DNA from: Phaseolus vulgaris
Lineage: Eukaryota > Streptophyta > Magnoliopsida > Fabales > Fabaceae
Direction: 5' to 3'
DNA length: 64,000 nucleotides
NCBI RefSeq assembly: GCF_000499845.2
Contig: NC_023751.2
Location: forward strand, 32,363,065-32,427,064
In this document: piece after piece, positions 23,702 through 36,696 of the stretch
Layout of the letters: each line of letters begins with the position of its first letter
How positions within the stretch are numbered: position 1 is the first letter of the stretch
Made by a program: the position numbers and the translations under genes
Notes under the pieces: model-generated
Told to the model about the DNA's origin: nothing
Database searches by the model: none
The model's input: the letters and a program-made list of their open reading frames with translations, nothing else

Positions 23702-25670
23702 ATGTCTCTTTCGAGTTCTTCTGCTACTGATGAGTACTCAAGCGCGGGTGGTGAATCAACTGGCCGAGTGGTTCGAGAAGAAGTTCATCCTGATTCGAAG
23801 TCGTCATCTGCTACTCCATCTTGTATGAATGATTCAAATGGAGCTCCTACTGTTGATGCTCCTCAAGAATTTGAAATTATTATGCCTCAGAGAAATCTTC
23901 GTCCAGGTTATCAGTGGGTTAATCCCAATGTCCGAGAGTTTTTCTCGAAGTATCGTTCTGCTAACGAACTTTGTAGCTTTCTTTCCCATTCTCAAATTTA
24001 TTACTCTGATATTGACAATGATATCATTTCGTTTCGGCGTGTTGGGGATGTTGATAATGTTTGCCACGACCGAGAAGGTGATAGCTATGAATTTTTTTAT
24101 TTTTATGCTTGCTTTTTTAGAGATCTTCATATTCGATTGCCTTTGAACAACTTTCAAATAGGCGTTCTTAATTTCCTTAATGTTTCTCCTACTCAGCTTC
24201 ATCCTAATGGTTGGGCTGCGATGCAAGCGTTTAGTATTTTGTGTAAACTATTATCACTTTCTCCTAGTCCCTCTTCTTTTTTGTACTATTATAGTTCTCG
24301 GCCGGGTAAACGGCCGGGATGGTTATCCCTTATTAGCAAATCCAATGTGTGTTTTCTTAAGCCCTTTACGTCGTCATATAAGGATTTTAAGGGAAGTTTT
24401 TTCAAAATTCTGATAGAGCCAATAGGAAGAGAGTACTTTTTTAATGGAGATTCTCCAAAGTTTCCTCTATATTGGACGAGAGATCCCGTGAAGTTTAACT
24501 CGATATCTTTTCATTCGATGGGTGTGGCCGATCGTCATGTTATCGAAGTTTTTAGTCGCCTCTCGTACCAAATTCCCACTCGCGCCTTGTTACAGTTGTA
24601 TACTTCATCAAATCCTCGAGAAGATCTTATTGGTACGTGGTTGTTCTACATTTTCTTGCTTTATAGGATGAGTTTTTTAACTTTGCTAAATTTTTTATTG
24701 ATTTTCAGCTTTGATGGCAAGCACTAATCCGAAAGCTCGATCTTACTTTTCGAAATTGCTGAACAAGGTGGGTGATGTAACTCCCCGTCGTGAGAATGTG
24801 GTGAATCCTGTGGTGGAAGAAGTCGTGGAACCTGTTGTGAATGTTGAAGTGATTGAACCGACAAGTAATGTTGATGTTGCCGGTCCTTCGAAGAAGTCGA
24901 AAAAACGCGATAGGAGTAGCAAGAGGTCGCATTCGTCTTCTCGGCGTCATCGCCATGGTGAAAATGTTTCTTCCGAACCTCTTTCTGAAACGATATTTAG
25001 TGCTACAAGTAAATATGCAAAGTTTGTTCAAACGTCTTTTAGTGAATCGTCTTACAACATGCTGAAAACTATGAATGCTGCTTCATTGGCGGATTCTGTT
25101 ATTGAATTATCGAGCAGAAATCTTTTGATTGGAAAGATGATGAAGGAGAAGAATGGGAACTGTGTGGCTTTATCTGAGTTTGACAAATTGAAGAATGATC
25201 TTGCTGAGTACAAAGAAAAAATGAGCTCTTTATCTTCGCAATTAGAAGAGATGAAAAAGCAGAAAAAGGAACAAGAAGCAGAAATAGAAGGTCTTGGAAA
25301 GGAAATTTCTGATTTGAAGAATGAGAACTTGAAATCTAGTAAAGAGAATGTTCAACTGTGTAAAGAAAATCAACTCTTGAACGAAAAGGTATCGGCGTTA
25401 TCTTCTGCGAATGATTCTGACAAAAACACCATCAAACTTATGGATGTGGAGATAAATCAGCTGAGGACTAATGTTTTTGAAGCCGAAAGCTTTATTTTTG
25501 AACAACATAAGCTTGGTTTTGAGAAGGCTCTTCAACAAGCAAAATATTTTTACAAGATTCCTATTGATGAAGGGAATTTTGATGTTAAGAAGAATTTTTA
25601 TAATGGTGAATTAGTTCCTGCTAATGAGATTCCGGATAATGATGTTGAAGATATCAATATCGAAAATTAA
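23702..25670 (+). CDS. Antisense extra gene of element 1, two exons, intact
   Basis: Exon 1 is 23702-24632 and exon 2 is 24709-25670, separated by a 76-bp GT-AG intron in phase 1; the joined frame has 630 codons and no stop. Exon 1: Ser-rich start, then a conserved domain including PGYQWVNPNVREF, VCHDREGDSYEFFYFY, LNVSPTQLHPNGWAAMQAF and LLQLYTSS near its end. Exon 2: basic stretch (KKSKKRDRSSKRSHSSSRRH), then a long Glu/Lys/Leu coiled coil and a C-terminal FYNGELVP motif. The exon 1 domain resembles what I recall as the 'putative gypsy type transposon' family (Transposase_28). Its role is unknown. The start at 23702 is chosen over 23645 because it aligns with the Ser-rich start of element 3. 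Confidence 0.82.
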
Positions 25671-25899
25671 GGGGATATAGATGTTAATGTTTTGTTTATA
25701 GCTCTTCTCGGTTTACATGACGAGAGTGATTTGGTTTTGGAATGTTGATCTTATATATGTATGTTTGCATTCTTTATGTAATCTCTTTTTGGAATTTTAT
25801 CAGATTTAAAGTTTACTGCTCCCCTTTTTAATTTGAGTTATTTTGTTTGTTATTTACTAGATATTATGTTATGCCTCTTGCTTTCGGCATTTCACTGAA

Positions 25900-26980
25900 T
25901 GTTATCAAAACCTCTCGGTTTCGTCCTCTGGGTTTTCTAATAAACCTTTCGGTCGTATGCTATTGGGACTGTGCTTTCGGTTATTGTAGTTAAATGCTTT
26001 GAATGCAAAATTACAAATGCTTAACTATTGTTCTCGGTGCCTATATCCTTAAAGCAATAAGATTTCTGGTCGTTTTTTATTACCTTCAAGTAACAAGACT
26101 ATCTTTCGGTTTTTATTATCTTAAAGTAATTACTACCTTTTGGTTTGTATTACTCTAAAGTAACAAGACTACCTTTCGGTTTTTATTACTTGAAAACCAT
26201 AAAATTACTTTTCGGCTGTTATTACTTGAAAATCATAAAACTACTTTTCAGTTTTTATTTTACAGTGCAAAATGGAGGATTTCCCATTTAGTGCAATTAT
26301 TAGGAGACTAACTAAAAACGTGGATCTATAATATCAAGTTGTGTACTTTACCCGTAATTTCATTAGTTGATAATTTTAGATAACCAACTATAGTTAACAT
26401 GTCGAATTTTACCTCTCGGTTTTGGTTTTGGTTCTTAGTTAATCAAAATATAAGAACCGGCTTGGGACTTGAATTTTAATTTATTTTGGGTAGATCTAAC
26501 TCTTTCCTTTAGTTTCCGAGGTTTGAAGCGTGAATAAGATCGTAATTAGACGTTTTGATCCTGTCGGTTTTTATCCATTCCTTGAAGATGTCTTGTGAGC
26601 AAGTTGAGACATGAAGGTAAAGATCGAAAATAATTATGTAAACAGTTTTTTCAGGAGGGATTTCACCTGAAGTGAAAGCATCCAGGACCGAAAAGAATTA
26701 TGTAAACAATTTTTTCGGGAGGGATTTCACATGAAGTGAAAACATCCAAGACCGAAAAGAATGATGTAATTTTTTTCGGGAGGGATTTCACCTGAAGTGA
26801 AAGCATCCAAGATCGAAAAGAATTATGTAAATATTGTTTCGGGAGGGATTTCACCTGTAGTGAAAACATCCAAGGCCGAAAAGGAAAGGATGAAAGTCTA
26901 ATAAGATGATGTTACTTGGTAATTCTTCTTGATTAGATGATAAGTATGCATACAAAAGTTTTTTGCTTACATCTTCTGTC
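25900..26980. repeat. Tandem repeats between antisense gene and pol of element 1
   Basis: Near 26040-26250 about four irregular units of roughly 50 bp share CTTTCGGTTTTTATTACTT. At 26640-26890 four units of about 60 bp share GGGAGGGATTTCACCTG-AGTGAAA-CATCCA and a CCGAAAAGAATTATGTAA block. The minus-strand ORF at 26663-26869 is a product of the array. Variable arrays in this position are known for Tat-type elements. Confidence 0.85.
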
Positions 26981-29900
26981 TCAACTAAAATAGAACTTTA
27001 AATGACTTGCATTCCATGTATTTGGTATTACTTTTTCTTCTAGAGTTTCTAATCTATAGGCTCCATTGTGTAAATTTTCCATTATCCTGAATGGTCCTTC
27101 CCAATTGGATGCCAACTTTCCATGTCGTGGATCTTTTCGAGCATCAGTGCGCATTCTCCAGACCAAATCCCCTTCCTTAAAATCTCTTAACTTTACTTTT
27201 GCATTAAACCTCTTCATCTCTCTTCTTTTTACTGCTGCTTCCTTTATTTTTGCTCGTTCTCTAAGTTCTTCAATAAGATCAAGGTCAGTTCTTAAGCATT
27301 CATTGTTGATATTCCAATCTTCCATTTGCCTTCGTAATGTTGGTTCAGTAACTTCTACTGGTAACATTGCATCTGTTCCATATGTGAGATTGAATGGTGT
27401 TTCTCCAGTTGATGTTTGTGGTGTGCACCTGTATGCCCATAATATTTCTGGTAACTTCTCAGCCCATAGACCTTTAGCGCTTCCTAACCTCTTCTTTAAC
27501 TGTCCGAGAATAACCTTGTTTGCAGCTTCAGCTTGTCCATTTGTTTGCGGATGTTCAACCGACGTGTTTGTTGACTTGATTCCCAAATCTGCATAAAATT
27601 CCATAAGTTTTTTGTCAATGAATTGTCGGCCATTGTCAGTTATAATGGTGTGTGGGATTCCGAATCGACATATTATATTTTTCCATACAAACGATTGGAC
27701 CTGCTGAGCTGTTATCTTAGTTAATGCTTCTGCTTCTATCTACTTTGTAAAGTAGTCGACAGCCACTATCATGAACTTGGTTTGTCCTCGTCCAAGTGGG
27801 AATGGGCCAAGTATATCAATTCCCCATTTTGCAAATGGCCAGGGAGAAACAATTTCTTGCAACTCCTGTGCTGGTATATGATTTAAACTCCCAAATTCCT
27901 GACATTTTTTGCATGCTTTAACATAAAATTCGCAATCTTCTCGGATTGTTGGCCAATAGTAACCAGCTCTACAAACCTTTGTTGCCATTGTTCGAGCTCC
28001 GCAATGTAGTCCACAAATTCCTTCATGGAGTTCTTTAATTACATATTCGGCTTGTTCTTTTGAAAGACATTTTAACAAAGGCATAGAATATCCCCTTTTG
28101 TATAGTTCATCACCAATCAACACAAAACTAACTACTTTCTTTGCCATTTTTGCATCCGGTTCAACTCCTTGTTCTTGGCCCTTTATTACTTCTATGTACG
28201 TCTTTATCCATTCATCTTTTGAGGTTGCAATATTGAAGCATTCTTCCAAACTCACTGTTGGCTGACTGAGAGTTTGTTGTATGATTGAGTTATGTTGCCC
28301 TTGTCGTTGTTGGCTTGCTAACTTGGATAATGAGTCTGCTTTCATGTTTAATTCTCTCGGAATATATTTCATTTCGGCCTTATTAAAACATTGCATAATA
28401 TTTAATACTTTATGGCAATATTTCATCAATAATGGATCTTTTACCTGATATTGTCCTTGCACCTGTCCCACCGAAAGTTGAGAGTCACTTTTGCAAATGA
28501 CATTCTCGACTCCCATGTCTCTGGCTAATAGTAACCCTGCAACAAGAGCTTCATATTCAGCTTGGTTGTTGGATGTTCTGAACTCAAACCTTAGCGCCAT
28601 CTCCACCTGGAAGTTATCCGGTCCTTCAAGTACTATCCCTGCTCCGTTTCCTTTTTTGCTTGACGCGCCATCTACATACAATGTCCACTGCTCCTGCTGT
28701 GTTGTTGTCGGCATTTGAATAATGAAATCCGCAAGGGATTGGGCTTTGATCGGTCCTCTTGGTTCATACTTGATTCCATATTCTGAAAGCTCCATCGACC
28801 ACGTCACCATTCTACCTGCAAGTTCTGGTTTTCTCAAAATTTTAGATATTGGATAATCTGTTCTCACAATTATCTGATGATTCTGAAAATATGGTCGAAG
28901 ACGTCTCGCGGCATACACCAGTGTTAAGGCAACTTTTTCAATCTTGGGATATCTGGTTTCGGCATTTTGTAGGGATCTACTCACAAAATATATCGGTTTC
29001 TGTTTTGGGGTTTCTTGTATCAAGGCTGCTCCTATGGCTTCAGTTGAGGTTGCTAGGTAGACTATAATAGGTTGGGTTAACACTGGTTTAACCAAGATTG
29101 GTGGTTCGGCCACTATAGTTTTGATTTGAGAAAAGGCTTGCTCACATCGCTCATTCCACTCAAAGGTTTCAGATTTTTTTAGCAAGTTTACTATTGGTTT
29201 GGTTTTTTCGGCCAAAATTGGTAGAAATCTTGATAATGAGTTCAGTTTCCCGACTAGTCTTTGTATCTCCTTCAAATTCTTTGGACTTTCCATCTTCATT
29301 ATTGCTTCGCATTTATCAGGATTTGCCTCAATACCTCTGTTTGTCAACATGAAGCCCAAAAATTTTCCACCTCTCACACCAAAAACGCATTTTTCTGGAT
29401 TAAGCCGAATTTTGTATTTTCTTATTTGTGCAAACACCTCCTCAAGGTCTTCCAAGTGTTTCTCTATCTCTCCTGATTTCACAACCATATCATCAACATA
29501 TACTTCCATGTTCTTTCCGATCTGATCTTTGAACACCTTGTCCATCAACCTTTGATATGTTGCTCCAGCATTCTTCAAACCGAAGGGCATGACTTTATAA
29601 CAATAGTTCGCGGTATCTGTGGTGAAAGCTGTTTTCGGAACATCCGGTTCATACATTTGTATTTGATTATACCCCGAATAGGCATCAAGAAAGCTCATCA
29701 TCTCTTGTCCTGACGCCCCATCCACTAATCGGTCTATGTTGGGTAATGGATATGTATCTTTCGGGCAAGCTTTATTTAAGTCTGTATAGTCTGTACACAT
29801 TCTCCATCTTCCATTCGGTTTCTTGACAAGTACCACATTGGATAACCATGTTGTGTATTGAGCCTCTTTTATGAAACCAGCTTGCATTAACTTCTCAGTT

Positions 29901-32230
29901 TCTTCAATTGCTGCTTTTCGTCTTTCTTCTCCCAACTTTCTTCTTTTTTGAGATACCAGTCTTGCTTCTCGACATACAGATAATTTGTGACAGACTACTT
30001 TCGGATCAATCCCAGGTATATCGGATGGTTTCCAAGCATATAAGTCTTTGTTGTTACGTAACACTGTGATGAATTTACTCAACAATTCTTTGGGCAAACT
30101 CCCACTTACATAAGTGCATTGCTTCTCGTCTTGACCCAATACCACAGTTGTGGTCTCTTCTTTTGGTTCTATCCTTTCATCATTAAATCTCGGGTCTAAA
30201 TCGGCCATTGCCACTATTCTTTCAGTATCATGGTTTGCTTTCAAATTCATCTTTAAACCTGCTGCATAACACTCTCGAGCATCTTTCTGATTGACATAGA
30301 CCGTTGCTATCTCCCCCTTTTCTGTTGGGAACTTCATAGCTAAATGTGGTGTTGAAACTATTGCCCCCAACTTGTTCAAAGAAGATCGTCCTAACAACAC
30401 ATTATATGATGTAGAAGCATCCACCACCAAGTATCTGATTTTGATCTTCTTAGTTTTATTACCTCTTCCAAATGTGGTCATCAAATCAATGTACCCCTTC
30501 GTACTAACTCTTTCCCCCGAGAAGCCAATGATCTGTTCTCGGAAAGGTACAATATTTTCTTCTCTTAGATGCAATCTTTTGAAAGTATCCCAAAACAGAA
30601 TATCAACTGAACTCCCCTGATCAACCAAGGTTTTCATGACAGCATATTCGGCTATTTCTACCGTTATTACCATAGGGTCGTCGTGATCGGGATCAATCTC
30701 TTGAAAATCTTCATCTGTAAAAAGCATTGGTGGCAAGGTTCTTCTTTTGAAAATATGATTAATGGTTCTGATACTTCTCCAATGTTGTTTTCTTGCTGAC
30801 GAGGATTCCTTTCCTGAAAAACCTCCTGAAATTGTGTTTATAAATCCTCTGACCGGCCTTCCCAGACTTCGTTCCCTACTCCGCCTTATTGATTGGGTGT
30901 TTTGATAAACCCTATCACTTCTTCTTTCTGGCCTTCCATCCCTTCTATCATCTCTTTTTTCAACTCTCTTTTCTTCTCTTCTTTCAAATCTTTCCACTTT
31001 TCTCTGTCCTTTCTCAGGACTTAATCTTATTCTTGCATTTCCTCCTCGGACGAAGCGTTTCAACTGCCCTGCTTGAATCAATTCTTCTATTCTATCTTTC
31101 AACCCAATGCATTCTTCTGTATGATGACCATGATTTTTATGATACTCGCAATGTTTGGTATGATCTGCTCTTTCTGGTGTTCTTGCTTTTCTTGGTGGTG
31201 GTATTATTTCTGCTGCCATAGCTTCTTGTAAAACTCTTGCTCTGTTTGTATTCAAAAGTGTGTATTGTTGGAATTTTCGACTTCTGAATTCTTCTCGGGC
31301 TCTTCTGACCATAGGTCCGTTTTCTCTTTCTATCACCTTCTTCTCACTTCCATCAATCCTTACCTGGTTTCGGAACTCTCTTAGTTCTTCCATTTGCATA
31401 AATTTTGAAGCTCGCTGCCTTAATTCATCCAGATTAGTTGCAGGTTTTTTGCAAAGGCTGTCGGCAAATGGTCCCGGTTTTAAGGCTGTTATCATATGGT
31501 GCATGGTAACCTATGGGCTGAGATTTCGAATACCCAAGGCGACCTTTCCAAAGCGTTCCATGAACATTCTTAATGATTCCCCCTTCTCTTGTCTTATGTT
31601 CACTAAAGCAATTGATGTTAAATGATGAGGGAGACTAGTCGCAAATTGAGCACCAAATTTTTCCACCAATGTATCGAAACAATCAACACTCAAAGGTGGT
31701 AGGCGCGTGAACCAACTTAATGTTGCGCCTTTAGGGAACACCATGCACATAACAACATCATTCCATGTATACAAGCTGATCTGAGTGGTATATATTGCAA
31801 TGTGTTCATCAGGGTCTGTACTTCCATCGTATTTGTCAATCGTCAAATTTTTCCAATTGTCGGGTAATGGGGTATCAACTATAACATCTTAAAACGAATG
31901 CTTTCTGGAGGATGCTCCTGTAAAAACCCCAGAGTTTTCAAGCAATCTCCTCTTGGTTTGGGAACTTTCGTTATGATGAAGTCTTTCATTCATTTGTGCT
32001 CTAGGTTGAACGGTTTCAAAAGATGAGTTCAAAACTGTTTCCTCTTGTAATTTCCTTCTCATATGTGCATTTTCAGCTTTCAACATACTTATTTCTTCTT
32101 CATTATTCTTTTTTAACATCTCGAATTCCTTTTGCAGTTGGACCAACATTGCCATTGGCATGTTAACATTGTCTTCCCGATCTCCACCTTGTTCTCCTCC
32201 TTGACTCATCTTGTCTTTAACCCTTTTCAA
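26981..32230 (-). pseudogene. Gag-Pol polyprotein gene of element 1 with three nonsense codons
   Basis: One reading frame runs from the ATG at 32230 to the stop at 26981 (about 1750 codons), broken only by TAA at 31889-31891, TAG at 31511-31513 and TAG at 27740-27742. Order: N-terminal coiled coil, Gag core, zinc knuckle (CEYHKNHGHHTEEC near 31130), protease (DQGSSVDILF near 30615), reverse transcriptase (LDAYSGYNQIQMY near 29690, YVDD near 29500), a first RNase H, a second archaeal-type RNase H (YVDGASSKKGNGAG near 28660), and integrase with a HHCC zinc region (near 27890-28010) and core. The last TAG stands where relatives have the Trp after VDYFTK. No frameshifts are seen. The first RNase H lacks part of its usual acidic motif, as in other Tat elements. 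Confidence 0.93.
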
Positions 32231-32261
32231 CTAACTCTCGGCCCCACGGTGGACGCCAAAA

Positions 32262-32808
32262 TGTTCTTACAACAGGGACCAAGAACACTCGAAGCAGGCT
32301 GACAAAATTAATTGTAAATCCTTCAATCTTGGGTTGGACTCTTTGTTTCTTCGTGGGCCGGATACTCTGGACCTCTCCTCACGTTAGGTGCTCTCGGCTT
32401 CTCATTCTGCTAAGTGCTTCTCGGCTTCTCACTCGGCTGGGTGCTTCTCGGCTTCTCCTTTCCACAGATGGGGGGTGTACCTGCAAGTCGCTCCGATGCC
32501 AAAGTCAGAAACGATATAATGTTCATCAGATAAAATTCACTCTTACCTTTTTCTTACTCTGAACTCCTATTTATAGGGTTTCTCTAATGGGCTTTCTCCT
32601 TTACCTTTGGACTTTCTTTCTACACCTTTTTATTATTTACACACCCCTCATGCAGGTTTTTATCTTAATTGGGTTTCATTTTTATAATAATATTTATATT
32701 TTGTTTTATTCTTTTATGTATATCTTTTATGCTCTCGGTCTAAACACCTCTTGGTTACTTAGCATGTTATTCTTGGCCTAAACCTCTCGATTTTAGCCTA
32801 CCAGTACA
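32262..32808 (-). repeat. 5' LTR of element 1
   Basis: Perfect TG...CA ends on the element strand (TGTACTGGTAGGC to TGTTGTAAGAACA). It has a single 26-bp unit. The primer-binding site follows directly, at about 32240-32258. Confidence 0.95.
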
Positions 32809-33566
32809 AAAAAAAAATATATATATATATATAATTTTTATAAACAAAGTCACGTATTGTAAATATTTCATTAATTCTTTTCTATAAATGATAATCAATT
32901 AAAAAAATTTAATCGATTAAAGTTAAATAAAATATAATAAAATATTTTTTTATTCTAACATATTAAATAATTAAAATATATAAATGTAAATAATAATTAA
33001 AATAATTATAAGTAAATTTTATTATACTATAATAAAATGAATAATTAAAATAAATATATTGAATAATTAATAAAATGAAATGAAATGAATTTAATATTTT
33101 GTTATATTTTATATTAAAAAATAAATAATTAAAATAAATAGTATTGAAATAAAAAATAAAATAATATATATTATGACGATTTATTTTAATATATTTTTAA
33201 TCTGAATTATAATTTTTTATTAAAGCTTTATAATAACTTTTATTTTAATTTTAATTTAATTTACATTTTCAAAAATTTATTCTTTACGTTCAAATTTTTA
33301 AAATATTATTTTTTAAATTATTTTTAATATATTCATATATTCATATATGTATATATAACTAAATTTTTTTTATTACATTAATTAGTTTATTTCAAACTTT
33401 CCCATCATCTTAAACTTGAATGAGATGAGAGAATGATTACTTTGAGCAAGTTATCTATCATCTTCTTACATAAGAAGTTGCAAGAATAAAATTTTGTGAT
33501 TTCTAAGCGTATTCAGATGAATTATTCCTTCTCTGCCGAACTTATGATGATTTTAGGTTCAACCAA
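32809..33566. other. AT-rich intergenic DNA upstream of the PPR gene
   Basis: An A-run and (AT)n microsatellite (32809-32833) border element 1. The rest is AT-rich with no gene. The PPR gene promoter must lie in the last few hundred bases, but I cannot assign a TATA box with confidence. Confidence 0.5.
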
Positions 33567-35752
33567 ATGTTCCACTCTCACCACCGTTTGTTACATATTC
33601 CCATAATCTTCCAAACAAGGTTTTCAAGCACTTCCTCTTCTATGTTAGATCTCTGCACCAAACCCCAACACCTTCAACAACTCCATGCAAGGTTCTTCCT
33701 CCATGGCCTCCACCAAAACCAATCTCTTTCTTCCAAACTCATGGATTGCTACGCCAAATTTGGATTCCTGGACTTATCGCATAAGCTTTTTTCTACACTC
33801 AAAACCCAGATACCGTTCTCTACAGAGCAATCTTAAGAAACTTGTACCAGTTTGGTGAATATGACAATACCCTCTTTTTGTACAAAGCGATGGTTGGGAA
33901 GTCCATGTACCCAGATGAAGAAAGTTGCTCCTTTGTTTTGAGATCTTGCTTTTGTTTGTCTCATGAACAAGGGAAGATGATTCATGCGCAGATAGTGAGG
34001 CTGGGTTTGGATGCATTTGACTTGGTGGGAAGAACTTTGGTAGAGTTGTATGACATGAATGGTTTTTTTAATGTGGATGAACCAGTTGAAGGAAAATATG
34101 TAATGGAATTGAATTATTGGAATAACTTGATTTCAGAGGCATTTGAAAATGGAAAAATGGAGGAAAGCTTTAAACTCTTTTGTAGGATGAGAAAGGAGAA
34201 TATCCAACCTAATTCAATTACTGTGATTGGATTGTTAAGGTCCACTGTTGAGTTGAACTCACTGAAGACGGGACAGGCCCTACACTCTTTTGTTGTTGTG
34301 AGCTGCCTGTATGGAAAACTAACTGTGAATACTGCACTGTTGTCAATGTATGCAAAGTTGGGTAGTCTAGAAGATGCAAGAATGGTGTTTGAGAAAATGC
34401 CTGACAAGGACCTTGTAGTCTGGAACATTATGATTTCAGCATATTCAGGGAATGGATTTCCCAAGGAATCCTTAAAACTTGTATATTGTATGGTTAGATC
34501 AGGTTTTAGACCTGACTTGTTCACGGCAATTCCTGCTATTTCTTCTATCACACAGTTAAAGTATAATGAATGGGGAAAGCAAATGCATGCTCATGTGATA
34601 AGAAATGGTTCAGATTATCAGGTATCCATTCACAATTCTCTTATTGACATGTATTCTGCATGTGATGACTTAAATTTGGCACAGAAGATTTTTGGCTTCA
34701 TAATGAACAAGACTGTGGTTTCATGGAGTGCAATGATCAAAGGATATACAATGCATGATCGGCCTCTTGAGGCTCTGTCTCTTTTCTTGGAAATGAAGCG
34801 GAGTGGTACTAGACTTGACTTCATTATAGTCATTAACATCTTGCCAGCCTTTGCAAAGATAGGGGCATTGCATTATGTAAGTTACTTACATGGTTACTCG
34901 TTGAAAACCAGCCTTGATTCCCTCAAATCCCTTAAGACATCCTTTCTTAGTAGCTATGCAAAATGTGGTTGCATAGAAATGGCCAGAAAGCTTTTTGATG
35001 AAGAGAAAAGTATCCATAGAGATATAATTGCGTGGAACTCAATGATCAGTGCGTATTCTAAACATGGGGAGTGGTTTAGATGTTTTCATTTGTACAGCCA
35101 AATGAAACTATCGAGCATTGTACCGGACCAAGTGACATTTCTTGGGCTACTCACAGCTTGTGTTAATTCAGGCCTTGTTAGCAAAGGCAAGGAGATTTTC
35201 AAGGAAATGGTGGAAATATATGGATACCAACCTTGTAAGGAACATCATACTTGTATGGTTGATCTACTCGGACGTTCTGGCCAAATCCATGAAGCCAATG
35301 AAATAATAAAAACTATTCCATTGGAGTCAGATGCCAGGGTTTATGGCCCTTTGTTGAGTGCCTGTAAGATGCACTCAGAGACCCGTTTAGCAGAACTTGC
35401 TGCTCAGAAGCTTATAAATATGGAACCTAAAAATGCTGGAAACTATGTACTGCTCTCCAATATATATGCTGCAGCAGGAAATTGGGACAAAGTTGCGAAA
35501 ATGAGGAGCTTTCTTAGAGATAGAGGACTAAAGAAAACACCAGGTTGTAGCTGGCTTGAATTAAATGGACAAGTGCACGAGTTTCGTGTTGCTGATAAAT
35601 CTCATAAAAGATGGGAAGATATATACTCAATATTAAATGTACTGGAGTTGGAAGCAGGGGATATGGAAGATTATCTTGAACTCTTTGACCCTTCTGTCAT
35701 TAATGGGTGTGAATTGCAAAAAAACCAACCCAACCTAAAACATAACACCTAA
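33567..35752 (+). pseudogene. PPR protein gene (PLS class, E-type end) with a one-base frameshift
   Basis: Intronless, as usual for the family. The ATG at 33567 opens an N-terminus that could be an organelle targeting peptide (RFSSTSSSMLDLC). The frame ends at 33836, but from about 33810 the family sequence continues in the next frame and stays open to 35752. One base is missing near 33809. The 636-residue part has repeated PPR motifs such as VVWNIMISAYSGNGFPKESL, VSWSAMIKGYTMHDRPLEAL and IIAWNSMISAYSKHGEWFRC, and an E/E+-type end (ARVYGPLLSACKMH, NYVLLSNIYAAAGNWDKVAK). There is no DYW domain. These proteins bind single-stranded RNA in mitochondria or plastids, often for C-to-U editing. The break could be real or an assembly error. 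Confidence 0.85.
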
Positions 35753-36696
35753 TAAATTAAGGTAATTTAGTTGTCATGTAAGCTCCACTTTTTTTTACCT
35801 TGGAGTTGAAGATTATAAATTACAAACTTTTACTCATCATAGTCATACTTCACCTGACAAAAATGTCATAAATGTGTATTGGTTATTCCTCTTCACTTGT
35901 TAGGCTTTGTTTTATGGCTTCCTTGTGTATTTTTTTAAGTGGTATTATCATAAATGAAAAGAGAAGATACTTATGCACATTTTGCCATTTATTTATTGAA
36001 ATTTTAAACATAAAAAAACTTAAAAATATAAAATATTGATGTAAACAACAACTTAAAATCCTGAACTAATATTATATAGTATAAAAAAAACCCATAACTC
36101 AATCAGAAAACGAGAAAGGAGAACAAAATTAGCAAATAATTTGTATTTTTTTTAAAATATAGCAAATAAGCACAGTAGAAAAAACAAGAGCTTCAGAAAC
36201 TTTCAAAACCCAAGTCAATACGAATTATTTATAAAGGCACTAAATTAATATCAAAATAACTTTTACATTAAATAATTAAATATACAACAATTAAAATAAC
36301 ACAACAAAGTATAAATTTAACATGTATAAATGGAAAGGGTTTAAAAACAAATAAAATAATATAAATGAAAAAAAAGCAAAAGAAAGAGTTTTAGATATTT
36401 AATCACTTATCATCTCATTTCATTACAACATGAATTTATCCATAGCACAACCTTTTTCTTTCACACCAAATAACACAATTTCCAATTTTATTTTGGTGTT
36501 TGAATATGTGAGATTTTTCCAATCTAGTTTTTTAAAAAATAAAAAATCCGATTTAGTGTTGGAATATTTAAAGTTTATAAATTAATTCTTAAAGATCATA
36601 ATTTAATAATATTTTTAATATCAAAATATTTACATAAAAGGGCAAATCGTGATCTACCCTTGGATTTTGCATATAGAGCAGAGAAGAGAGGTGAAA
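35753..36696. other. Intergenic DNA
   Basis: The 3' flank of the PPR gene and the 5' flank of the next plus-strand gene. It is AT-rich with no ORF of interest and no recognisable repeat. Confidence 0.5.

Larger units (their letters stand above)
22764..32808 (-). mobile_element. Element 1: full-length Ty3/gypsy (Tat-type) LTR retrotransposon
   Basis: Two direct LTRs (22764-23362 and 32262-32808) flank about 8.9 kb. The sense genes are on the minus strand, so the 5' LTR is the right one. Next to it lies the primer-binding site TGGCGTCCACCGTGGGGC, close to the complement of a plant tRNA-Lys 3' end. A polypurine tract (CTTGGGGGCTAG on the minus strand) adjoins the left LTR. A second, archaeal-type RNase H and an antisense extra gene are Tat-lineage traits. 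The LTRs differ at about a dozen positions by eye (2-3%), so insertion is fairly recent. The flanks are A/T microsatellite, so no target duplication can be read. Three stops break the sense frame. Confidence 0.95.

Noticed and set aside
24711..24713. TTG or the ATG at 24714 as independent start of a second antisense gene
   Set aside because: A GT-AG intron in phase 1 joins the two frames in all three elements, so exon 2 is better read as part of one gene.
27066..27596. 176-residue plus-strand ORF and similar ORFs at 29199, 30889, 31260
   Set aside because: These are mirror frames of the gag-pol gene on the other strand. The true antisense gene is elsewhere, at 23702-25670.
31511..31513. Programmed stop-codon readthrough in gag-pol of element 1
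   Set aside because: The TAG lies inside the Gag core and not at a Gag-Pol border, and two more stops exist in the same frame, so plain mutation is more likely.
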